Of a stretch of DNA of 31,626 nt, positions 1-10,000 are shown in pieces. Both the position numbers and the translations under genes were made by a program. This DNA comes from Lingula anatina (Eukaryota > Brachiopoda > Lingulata > Lingulida > Lingulidae). The notes under the pieces were generated by a model. It was not told the DNA's origin, did no database searches, and saw only the letters and a list, made by a program, of their open reading frames with translations. The stretch is taken from the NCBI RefSeq assembly GCF_001039355.2, contig NW_019773818.1, positions 7,352 through 38,977 of the forward strand, written 5' to 3'. How positions within the stretch are numbered: position 1 is the stretch's first letter; every line of letters starts with the position of its first letter.

Positions 1-852
1 GACTTTTGAAAAAAAATTGCTTAGAAGTATGCCATTCATGCCGCAATGCCGGATTACCTAATGACTCCATTCAAGTTTGATCTGTGGCGTAGATGGTAAA
101 GGATAAAGAACAAAAAACATCCCCGCCTAAGCATATTTGCCAAACAATTTTACAAAGAAGACACAATTTTTGTCTCCTGAACGCATTATACAGGTGGTTA
201 GACAGGGGTAGATCCAGGATTTGAAGGGGGTGACAGTGTCTTTTACAAATGACAGGCCTCGGATTCGAAGCCTACCCTCAGCCTCCTTGTGGTGGGGTTG
301 GGTGATATTTAGTGTGATATTTTTACAGAAACCGAAGGGGGGGGGGGGGTGTCAGGACCCCACTGAACCCCCATCCCTAAATCCGCCTCTGAGTAAGACA
401 ATCTTATTACTATAATTCAAACATATCTATTAACACACGGTAGGGAGACAAAAAGAATACGCAGTCGATGTACTGGGTATATATTTGCAGGTTTACACAC
501 AAAATAAACGGCTTCAACTTAATACATTTCAGGTTGATAAATGCACTTGTATGCTTTATATTTTCTACAGATCATCAAATATGTATTTTTTTTATTTATA
601 CGAGTATTTTGTTTGTTTTTTTATTATTATTTTATATAAATTCGCCTTATCTGTGTTGTTTACAGGAAACCTAAATTTGAAGAAGTTAAAATAAGAGGTT
701 TCCGTGTTTATAAAGCAGAGGCAAACGCTCTACTCTCTCTCTGAAGATATCTGGGAATTGAGGCTACTTTAGATATTGGGCAAATGACACATTGGTACCC
801 AGATATACAGTTTATTGGAATAAGATATTCTCTTAGACTGCATTTGAATTAC
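1..852. other. intergenic, no gene recognised
   Basis: Apart from the small inverted-repeat element at 205-391 I see no convincing coding exon. Short open frames near 468-694 are T-rich, low complexity and overlap each other, so they are taken as chance. The stretch is AT-rich with T-runs. Confidence 0.5.
205..391. repeat. short inverted-terminal element with G-run
   Basis: The left end (CAGGGGTAGATCCAGGATTT) and the reverse complement of the right end (CAGAGGCGGATTTAGGGAT) are similar, so the block looks like a small element with imperfect terminal inverted repeats. It holds a run of about 13 G near 337-349 and a C-rich complement near 357-375. Small non-autonomous elements of this look are common in molluscan intergenic DNA, but I cannot name the family. 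Confidence 0.35.
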
Positions 853-1015
853 CTTTTATAGCAACTGTATCACGGTGAACATATGCTTTGCTTTTGGAGG
901 CTAGTGGTCTCTCTGAGGATTGTTTTCTATCAAAATACGTTTTAGCACTGTGATCTGGGCAGCAATTTTGACTATTATGTTGTATTGAAGTGTTATAATT
1001 TTCAGTGTCTGACAT
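853..1015 (-). CDS. possible first coding exon of an unknown gene
   Basis: On the minus strand an ATG at 1015 opens 54 codons that run without a stop into a good 5' splice site (AAAG|GTAATT, exon end 853), leaving phase 1. The peptide is hydrophilic and Ser/Asn/Lys-rich (MSDTENYNTS... SKSKAYVHRD...), with no domain I recognise and no membrane segment. The sequence just before the ATG ends in TTCCAG, so the ATG could instead lie inside an internal exon. A continuation towards lower coordinates is not evident, and the gene may leave the window on the left. It lies downstream of, and on the same strand as, the CARD-like gene at 2384-4954, but nothing links the two. It could be a chance open frame. 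Confidence 0.3.
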
Positions 1016-1372
1016 CTGGAACCCTCCCTTTCTTTAAATAATAAAATTTGCTTTTATAAAGTATCATAAAAGAAAGGCGATATAAAGGCCTATGTTCTAA
1101 AGATACAAGTAAGACAACTTAAATTAGAAATTAGTTTATTTGCAAATTCCATATTGTGGTAATTTTACAAAGGCCACATAATCTAAAACTGATAAATGAA
1201 CTCGTATACACACCCATACATTAGATATTCTACTTCATCACTGTCAAGTTCATTACGGAACCACATGAGATAGCGCAGGCGTATCGGACTTCAGTGCGCA
1301 ACCAACTGGACTTCCAGACGGACGCATAACTTTTCTTCCTACGCGTTTTATTATTATTTTTTTCATTTTTTG

Positions 1373-1704
1373 ATGGAAACCTTCAATATTTCTTCTCAAG
1401 AAGAAGACGCCCTACTGGGGTCAGGGGTGGGTATTACCCCCTCTGAATCGAGAACCATTTTCTCAGCGATTGATGGCCTCAAGGGCACTATGGAGGCTGT
1501 TGCCTCCAATATACAGAAAATGGGCGAGGTTTGGCAGCCGAAAAGAAACCCGCCAAACGCTTTGCGACGGTCTTTGAAGAAGGAGAGGAAGGAGACGACT
1601 CCTCCGATACTGACAGTCCTATGGACCATCAGGACGAAGACGATGTTGCGAGCCTCCTCAATGCCGCGGGAAAACAACCAAAGGCGGCAAAAAGTGACAG
1701 TTAA
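1373..1704 (+). pseudogene. frameshifted retroelement-like ORF fragment
   Basis: An ATG at 1373 opens a frame with coding-like, GC-richer composition than its surroundings. Near 1530-1535 the coding character moves to another frame, which is acidic (runs of Glu/Asp/Ser) and continues to a TAA at 1702-1704. This implies a 1-base indel. The sequence just before it (1260-1345) is also GC-richer than its neighbours. The N-terminal acidic, Ser-rich style resembles the first ORF of DIRS- or gypsy-type retrotransposons, but I see no zinc knuckle, reverse transcriptase or protease, so the family is a guess. It is a broken 5' fragment rather than a working gene. Confidence 0.35.
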
Positions 1705-2383
1705 ATATTCCAATATCTACTACGGGCAATGTTAAAATAATTGATGAACTTATATACATACACAAGCAAGTTAAGATATCTGTCAATCTATATTCTGTGA
1801 ATGAGAACAAAGTATATTTTATCTTACATGAAATAAATTGTAACTTTCTGCACAAATAAATATCTGTGGTGCTGTTTTCTTTGAAGGAATATATATTACT
1901 ATAAAGTGCTTATTAAAACTTTCTACATATATTCAGTCTCTTGTAAATATAATTTAATACAATACTACACATAAAAACATCCACTTAGAATAACATAAAT
2001 ATAATAAATGGACTTCCATGCATATGCATGTTAAAATATAATATATTCTCTGTGTGGGACAAAAAGAGGAACACAAACAGGTTGTTGATTTGTCTTACAG
2101 TAGATCTAGAGCCCCTACAACCTGTTTGGTTTCATGGGCCACTGGGTTTTGTTAAAATTTTCCGTCATCTTCCTGTTAAAAGTTTTTTTTTTTAACAGTT
2201 GATGCTGAATGGTACATAGTAATGTCTCATTATATTTTTTCTTCACTTGCTCAAAATCAGTAAATATAGATTCAACTTGTCTGATGTCAATATATGTGGT
2301 AATACACTGTATGTTCTTAGTCAAAAGTGACACAAATACTGTAGCATTAAAATCATACTGTAAAACACTGTACACATGTAATT
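1705..2383. other. intergenic / 3' flank of the CARD-like gene
   Basis: AT-rich, with no supported exon. The right-hand part (about 2130-2383) is probably the 3' UTR of the minus-strand gene ending at 2384. A perfect 12-bp inverted repeat (CAAACAGGTTGT at 2074-2085 and its complement at 2117-2128, 31-nt loop) is the only structure seen. A clear AATAAA on the minus strand is not evident close to the stop codon. Confidence 0.4.
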
Positions 2384-4954
2384 TTAATGTGGTTCAAGAG
2401 GGTTTTCACCTGTAGCAGGTGTGGGGGGAGCTTCCATATCTATCGCCAACGTCTCTTCACAAGAAGGCCGGCCACCTCCATGTTTCTGTAATTTATCCTC
2501 TACATCCTGGTAGCTGACTTCTAGTTCATCTGCCAGATACCAGAGACCAGAATCCCTGAATGCAGCTTTTAAATGTTTAATTGGTTCTTTTTTAGGACTG
2601 GTTGCAAGGAGTGCTTTAAACAAATTTCTACAAGCTTCTTGTGGGTTTCTCTTTGCATCATTTTTAAGCTTTGTTGTCTCCTCATCTGGTATTACATTAA
2701 ACTGATACAGGTAATCTAAACTTCTTTCTATATGCATCGAAAGGTCCTCAGCAAAGTCAACCACTTTCTCTCTCAGCTTGTTGTACTCCATTTCACTCAG
2801 AAGTCCTTTCTAGAAGAGAAATATAATAGATCACATTTATTTACAACTTCTATTCATTCAAACCATGATGTTGTGTAAACAACTTACAATTCACTTAATA
2901 ATCCCAAACAGCCAACTGAACTCATTGTCTCATACATTTAGTTCTAGCTCTTATTCTTTCACTTGGAGAAGAAATGAAAAACTTTGTTGAATTAAAATTA
3001 AGATACTACAGAGAAAGAATACATTTGAAATGTGGAAAAAAATGGTTTAGGAGTCAAAACACACATTGTCATTTTAAAATTTTAAAGACTGGTTACTTTA
3101 TTTGACTATATTTTAGATCATAGTATCAACTACCTTGACTTCATCAATCAAGTCTTGTGGAATGTCTTGCTGCCCTTCTCTGTGGTGTTCTTTTAACTTT
3201 AACAACACACTGATGAAAGATGCAATAGAACCCTGGACTTGAGACAACAAGGAAGCCACAACATCAGGAGGACACGGGGTTTCATCTGAAATGCCATACA
3301 TCTTCTTCACTTGGTCCCATACATCATCTTGAGAAAGTGTCTCATTCAGTCGTTTTTTCACATGTGGAGGGATATGTTTTTGAAAAGATGTTGTCACATC
3401 GTTCTCTCTCATGTGTGTCATTGATGCCTTTTCTGAGTTATAATATTGATTAACCAGCTGCAAATTGAGGGTAACATTTGTGTTGCCTGTATTAGCAGGA
3501 ATCTGCCTTAGAAACCCAGCAATCTCATGTGTCACTGCCGTAGGTAATCTTTCTAACTGATTATCCCCATGGGCCTGGTTAAGAACTTGGTTTCCCATTG
3601 TTTTGATGGCCCGAGGGTCAGTAACCCCCTGGTCTTGACCCCCAGCAGCCAGAATGTCTTGTTTTGGTGGTAAAGGTGGGAAGTCAAGGCCTGATTTCCT
3701 CCTTGTTTGAAAGGGGTCACCACCTTGTTCCTCCAGATGGAGGTCAGTGACTGGCCCCTGAGGTAGTCTGCTATGCTGGGATTCTACTTGTTGATGATGG
3801 GGTATATTTGGTCCTGTTGACTCACCAGGTGGTGTCTGAGATTGGAAATTGCCTTGTTGCAACCTTTGGTTGTCAAAGTTGGGTAGTAGTGGTGGGGAAT
3901 TTGGTTGGTATTGGCCTGGTACAGCCATCTTCCTTGATGTTTGAGATTGGAAGTATTCCTGCTGACCACCAATGTTGGATTGAAACCTAGGTTGATTCTG
4001 TAGGTATGGGTCTTGCTGGTAATACTGCTGGTTCGGTATTGACTGAAAGTGGCCTCCACCATGTCTCTGCAGTTCACCTCCTGGCAATGGGTGTGAACTC
4101 CTTTGTGGAGCAGATCTTAGGCTTTCTGGACCACCAGAATAACTACCAAGATTGTATAAGTCCATATGGGGGGCAACCTGAAAATATAACAAGAAGCAAG
4201 CATTAGGTAAGTGACCTGGCAATGGCAATTCTTTTTAACTAAATACTTGAATGTTATTAAGGAGGTGTCCAACTATTCTGGTTCTATTTATCAACACTGC
4301 ACAGGTTACTGAAAATTCTTACATAATCATGGGCTCCGTCAGTTAAAATCTCTGAAGAGATTTTAACAAAAAAACAAAATTTAGGAGAAAAAAACCTGGA
4401 CTAACTTTGAATGCAGGAATGGGGTCGTTGACCATTGGTAAGTACGAGAAAATTGCCGTTTACTCCATGAAAATCCAATTTTTGGCCAAAACAAAGAGTT
4501 ATTATGACTTTAAGTAAATTATCTTTAGATATTTCAACATGAATAAAAAGTATCAGACTTTGCATTCCAGGCATTACTGGATAAGGTTCAACCCGAAGTT
4601 GGGATAACTGAACAATACTGAAGCTTGGGGTTGACCCACGGCGATAAATGCTCTAATTTATATTATTACAGTAACTATGATATCACACAAAGTCAGTATC
4701 ACACTGAGAATATGATAAGTGTATCATCACAATACAGTAACCCAGTTTTCTGCCTACTGACTTACTGGTAACATCCAGTGGATGTCAAACTCTGTGGATG
4801 TCAGCACTTTGATGTCCTCTTCCTGATCCTCGGATACGTTCTGCTTTATGTGTATCTTGCAGACAAACAAATCAGGTCGGTCTGCCAATGTAGGGCTCAG
4901 GGCATATGTTACATATTCTGTTTCATTTTTCAGCAATTTCACATACTTTATAAC
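2384..4954 (-). CDS. unnamed protein, Pro/Gln-rich, C-terminal CARD-like domain (3' part)
   Basis: Three phase-0 exons are visible on the minus strand: 4766-4954 (63 codons), 3134-4177 (348 codons) and 2384-2809 (141 codons plus TAA). Together they give about 552 residues. All junctions are GT-AG and keep the frame. The N-terminal 63 residues (start VIKYVKLLKNE) look folded. The middle of the large exon is disordered and rich in Pro, Gln, Gly and Ser. Its end (near HVKKRLNETLSQDDVWDQV) is helical. The last exon carries a helical stretch (LDYLYQFNVIPDEETTK, then FRDSGLWYLADELE). The pattern 'VIP-EE ... F--SGLW-LA-EL' is that of a CARD or related death-fold domain, so a signalling or apoptosis adaptor role is an inference. 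A strong acceptor at 4954 means more exons lie upstream, and they are not found before the HDAC8 gene. If the 3134 donor is unused, the frame would instead end at 3113. No gene name is assigned. Confidence 0.72.
3134..4177 (-). CDS. large Pro/Gln-rich exon of the CARD-like gene
   Basis: The acceptor TTTTCAG lies just above 4177 and the donor AAG|GTAGTT just below 3134, giving 1044 nt in phase 0 at both ends. Roughly residues 1-200 of the exon are low complexity (QQYYQQDPY, FQSQT repeats, PPLLP, PPLPP). The last 120 residues are predicted helical (from EIAGFLRQIP onward). The repeated FQSQ/FQSN motifs (FQSI, FQSN, FQSQT twice) may be short interaction motifs. Confidence 0.65.
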
Positions 4955-5992
4955 CTAAATAGAAAACAAGGCAGCAAAGCTGTCAAATGTACAGACAAAA
5001 AACAGGAAATAACAAAATAGGCTACTGTCAATTCTGATGCAAAAGTACATTATGTTAAACTGCAAATTCAACATAAAATTTTAATTATGCTCAACAGGTA
5101 AAACTAATGTAAGTAAAATTTGTAACAAGCATAAGGCCTCAGGCCCATGGGAGTTCAAGTTCACACTTTGAAAATGTATAACTTCCAGAAAAAGAAGCCA
5201 ATTAGACTGCTTTTCCAACTCAGGCTGCATTTTAGTCCTGTATTTCTTTTTTAAAAGTTTCGCAATCATAAGTAACACGGTTTTCCCATAATGGTCATCA
5301 TGGTAGCAGCACCCAAAATTGTGTTTTGTTCTATTCTGATGCAATATTACATAATGGTTAACAGCATAATGACCATCAATTTTAAATAATAAAATATTAG
5401 TATCATGGATATTCAGAAAATGTTACTTCAAAGTCACAACTTGAAAATGCCAAAATGTAAACAAGACAGCATTGTGCTGAAATGTTTTTTTCCATTTTTA
5501 ACAATTTTTAAATAAAACAAAATTAACAATTTACTTCCATTTTTATATGATCAACTAAAAAAAATTGATGAGATGGGAAAAATATTAATAGAACAGTGTT
5601 AAATGTCCAATTTCTTCCATTCTGAACATAGTGAATGATTGAATCTGACAAACTGCAATGATATGTGTTTGTTTCCATTTTTGACACTTTATTACACAAT
5701 ACACAACAACAAATTTACCATCATTTTTACATAATCAACTGACAATGTTGTAAAGATGCAGGAAATGTCAAACAAACACTTTTACATAACTTATTAGTTC
5801 AATAATGAGACTGTTAACATGCCTAAGAATTGAATGTGAGGAAATGTGAAAAAAACAGCATAACTTCTAAAACAATGGCCTGATTATGCTGACTTTTTAA
5901 CTCAACCAGTGTTTTAGCATGATTGACCACTCCTGTGGCTTTAATGACAATTGGCTGATCTGTTTTTTCTTATATTGTGTTAACAGTGTTGC

Positions 5993-6120
5993 ATATATGC
6001 TGAAAAGTGAAAAAAAAAGCATAACTACTATAATAGTGGCCCGATCATGCCGATTTTCGAACTTGACCTGCGTTTTATGAATATTCATCAGCTCTGTAAA
6101 TATAAAGCCAAAAAGTAAAA
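5993..6120. repeat. diverged copy of the 161-bp repeat family
   Basis: This stretch shares with the array at 6257-6625 the blocks GCATATATGCTGAAAA, GATTTTCGAACTTGACCTGC and ATGAATATTCATCAG, but is more diverged. An even older copy is recognisable at about 5840-5920 (GCATAACTTCT..., then TGATTATGCTGAC). It is followed (6145-6240) by a GACGGCAACAGCAGACGC module that recurs at 6630-6690. Confidence 0.6.
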
Positions 6121-6256
6121 CTGCCTCCACTTGTCCTGTTTACAATGAAAGTGCTTGCAGTGCGGGTGACAGCAATGACGGCAACAGCAGACGCAGGTGA
6201 TTGCAATATGTACAGTGGTCGAAATAATTTTGTTTCCGTTGTACACTGGTGTAACN

Positions 6257-6625
6257 GTTTCAAGCCAAAAGGTAAAATGGTTTTCCACTTATCGTGTTAT
6301 CGGTGCTGCATATATGCTGAAAAAAGTGAAAAAACAGCATAAATTCCCTATAAGTGACCCGATCGTGCTGATTTTCGAACTTGACCTGCGTATTATGAAT
6401 ATTCATCAGTTCTGTAAGTTTCAAGTCAAAAGGTAAAATGGTTTTCCACTTATCGTGTTATCGGTGCTGCATATATGCTGAAAAAAGAGAAAAAATAGCC
6501 TAAATTCACTAAAAATGACCCAATCATGCTGATTTTCGAACTCGACCTGCGTATTATGAATATTCATCAGTTCTGTAAGTTTCAAACAAAAAGAAAAAAC
6601 AGTTTTCCACTTATCGTGTTATCGG
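6257..6625. repeat. tandem array, 161-bp period, about 2.3 copies
   Basis: The block starting GTTTCAAGCCAAAAGGTAAA at 6257 recurs at 6418 and again at 6579, a constant 161-bp period. The first two copies are nearly identical over their first 50 bases. Each unit includes CCACTTATCGTGTTATCGG and GACCTGCGTATTATGAATAT. The single n at 6256 sits exactly at the left edge of the array. Confidence 0.8.
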
Positions 6626-6681
6626 TAAAAGTGCACGGCGACGGCGGCAACGACGGCGACGACAGACGCAGATGACGGCTA

Positions 6682-6711
6682 TATGTACAGACACATCTGT
6701 GTCTGTACATA
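6682..6711. repeat. perfect 14-bp palindromic hairpin
   Basis: The arm TATGTACAGACACA (6682-6695) is followed by a 2-base centre and its exact reverse complement (6698-6711). It closes the repeat module that follows the 161-bp array, and the related module at 6145-6240 carries the similar ATATGTACAG. It is probably the terminus of the repeat element. Confidence 0.7.
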
Positions 6712-6839
6712 AAAAGGAAACATTAATCTTAAGAAGACCACAACTCTTTCCAATTGGCCTGTCCATAAAATGATGAAATTAAAGAAAATCATAGGCAATC
6801 AATATGCTTTGCCAATAAAGTTTTTTAATTGACAGTAAA

Positions 6840-6841
<2 letters not shown>

Positions 6842-6876
<35 letters not shown>

Positions 6877-6899
6877 GCATGCAGGTACACACACACACA
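6842..6899. repeat. (CA)n microsatellite, two blocks
   Basis: CA dinucleotides run at 6842-6874 and again at about 6887-6899, separated by GCGCATGCAGGT. Confidence 0.9.
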
Positions 6900-7024
6900 A
6901 GCCAGTAAGTACAATTCATCACTCTAAGGACATTTTAACGGCAATAATTATAAACAAAGTTTTGGTGATCAAATTTTGTATCTAGTTAACAAAGATATTA
7001 TTTGTCTTAATCAACCTTTCTTAC

Positions 7025-10000
7025 CTGATATCTGTGCTATGACATTCTTAATATGAGATGGAGTATTGGTATCAGCTCTATTTCCAGGAGAGATCATCAG
7101 ATCATAGTCTGGACCATAGAGTGTAAAATACTGGAAAAATAAAAACTGATTTGAATGATAGGTATGACTCTGGATAAGTTTTTATGTGATTTTGTGTTTT
7201 CTAATCGGAATTGTTTACTCTTCTTTTAATCTGCCCTTACCTTGCATACTCTATTAATTTGTAAAAATACCAAAAAAGCGATGTTTTTCATTGGAGTTAC
7301 AAATATATAGTGAAGCTAGCAAATGCAATTTAAAAAGGGAGTATGTGATGCCCATCCATTAAAAAACTAGTCACTACCTACCCTGTGTTCTGGAATATCA
7401 CTGCTCAATTTAGTTCCAGTCACTACACTAGTGATGTGTGTCCAGCATCTGGCTGTGTTAGGAATATGATACCCACCACCCCCCAGGAGTAACAAAGGAA
7501 TGTTCCAAGTAAGCAAATACTGCACACACTTTGCCAAAGACAGGGTGGTCAGGTTGAAGGAGTCCATGGGGTCCCCTGCCAGACCATCTGCACCACACTG
7601 ACATACAACTGCTTCTGGATCAAATTTGATCTTAACAATATCCATGACCCTGAAATGTTGACCAAAATCAGTTAATATTAAGATGTATTCCTTCAGCTTT
7701 ATTAACAATTATGTCAAATCGGTACAGATAATATATATTATAAGAACAAGTGCTAACAGATATAAACAATGAAAATACATTTGCATTCAAAAAATATAAC
7801 TTGAAATAAAAATACAGTTTGTGGGCTTGAGAAGAGCACATAAAACCTACTTTTCAAACACTCGATAAAAATTTTCATCCTGGCATCCTTCATTGAGGGG
7901 CACATTTACAGTGTAACCAGCTCCTTTTCCAATACCTGTGTCAGAGAGGTTGCCAGTGCCTGAATGCATGATACAAAAATTATAATAATAATAATAATAA
8001 TATCAGAAGAAAAAAATGAATTGAATATCCTGAGCATTAATATTTGGCAATATAAAGCTTAAAATATTGAGGAGAACTCAATTATAACAACAAAACTCGA
8101 CCATTTTTTAAAATATCTATACTAATCTAGTACTTAAGGAGACATACACACCTGGGAAAAACCCAGGTGAATATTTATGGAAGGATACTGTCATAACCTT
8201 GGATGTAGCACAGAAAGCATCTTCCACTCCTGAAAGGTAAAATTATTATTCAACAGAAATCAAAACCTTGATTAAGCTATACAATTGATCTTATAAATTT
8301 GTCGTTAAAACACAGTTATGCACATGCCACCCTATCACATCATTGATAATGTTGTCAAGTTAGATACTCCGACGATGTTAGGTATTTCACCTTTACTTAA
8401 AAAAAAATTGAATTAACTTGTGAAAAAATGAAAATTGTATAATATAAGTGCTAGCCATCTTACCATCCCCATGATGAAGATCAATGTCCACATACAAAAC
8501 CCTGTCATATTTGGTCCGTAGCTTTAATATTCCTAGCACAATGTCATTGATGTAGCAGAAACCAGCAGCTGAATCTCTGAAAAAAAAAGGACACATCTTG
8601 AATTGCAATAGCACAATTCTATTCAGCACATTTCCATTAAAAAAATTACAACTGGAAATGGCATACAAACAGCAGGTTTAAATTGGGGAGTTCTTTTACT
8701 GAAAAAATTGTGGATAATGACATAGAACCTACTAATAGATCAAATTGTGATTCAGGAAGGACCTTTCGATCAAAAGAGCTGTTCTTTAAAGCTGCCCCGC
8801 CCCAACCCCAGGCCTAAAAAATCTTCCTGTGCATTTTTGACAATACATCTTTTTTGGGGCTAAAACAAAATGTCAAATACTGAAAAAATATGGTAAGTCA
8901 CTGTATACAACTGGTATGGCTTTCTTTTATTTTGAAGAAATTCTAAAGTTCTCAGAGAAAAAAATACATGAATTTCAGAGGCATCAACTTTTCCCAAATA
9001 TTATTTAAAGGTAAAAGTTGAAGAGATGTCATGAATCTCTTTACATTTAATATGACCTGATTCTTTTTTTCTGCCAGACCCACCTTTTGGCATGATGCCA
9101 GCCTCCTGCCCAATTGATGGCCACTGAGCACTGACCACTGACCAGTTGTTCAGCTGCTGTTAGTGTCCCCCCTGCTGCCCAAGAGGCACTGTCATATACA
9201 CCTTCATCTGCGGGACAGTCATAACCTACATAAAGATGCCAAAAAAAAAACTTTCAGTTAAGAATTAAAATATTTTTATTTTTTCTAAAACTTAAGTCTG
9301 GAAACTTGTGAAATTTATTTTCAAACTGCCTATCAAGGCTATGCCTGTTTAAAAAGTTTTTTCGGTCCTCTCCATCAGCCACTGTTTGTAAAAGCAAGCT
9401 GACTGATAAAATTTAGAAAAATAAATAGTTAAACAGCCTGGAATATATGGTACCATATGTATTACTGTGACCTCTTAATTTCTCAAAAGATGACATGATG
9501 TTTTACATAATCAAAGGCTTGATCAAAACTAGGATAGAAGATATTATGGGTCCTAGATCAAAATCAATGGAATTTACCCAGGCCAAATTCTTCAGCTTCC
9601 TCATCATACTTGTCTGGATCATCATCTTGGCACAATCTTTGTAAGCATTCTATGTAATCTGTTGAGTGAAAATGGCAAATTTCTTCAAATGTTGCTGGTT
9701 TAGGGGGAACCACACTAGAAAAGAAAAAAATCCAATGAAAATTTAATAATAACCATGAAAGTAAATTAATCCAAGGAAATGTTTTGTATATTTTAATACA
9801 AGTACAAAAACATCCAGTAAATGACCATAAATATAATCTACCTCATTACCAATGAAGTATGACACAATTAAGTAGATGACAAATTATTGATTTACATATT
9901 AATTGTAATGATCGAGTGAGTATTGTTCATATTGGTGATTCCTGCACCATGACTGTGTGTGTATGTGTGTGTGTGTGTGTGTGTATGTGTGTGTGACTGC

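Larger units (their letters stand above)
4955..7024. other. spacer with tandem repeats; no exon recognised
   Basis: This region should contain the last codons of HDAC8 and the upstream exons of the CARD-like gene, but I could not identify either. It holds a related set of repeats from about 5840 to 6711, a single n at 6256, CA microsatellites near 6842-6899, and an isolated open frame (5081-5344, minus) with no recognisable homology. Confidence 0.5.

Noticed and set aside
5081-5344. 87-codon minus frame as the HDAC8 C-terminus or a CARD-like gene exon
   Set aside because: No splice site in the right phase and no similarity to an HDAC8 tail.
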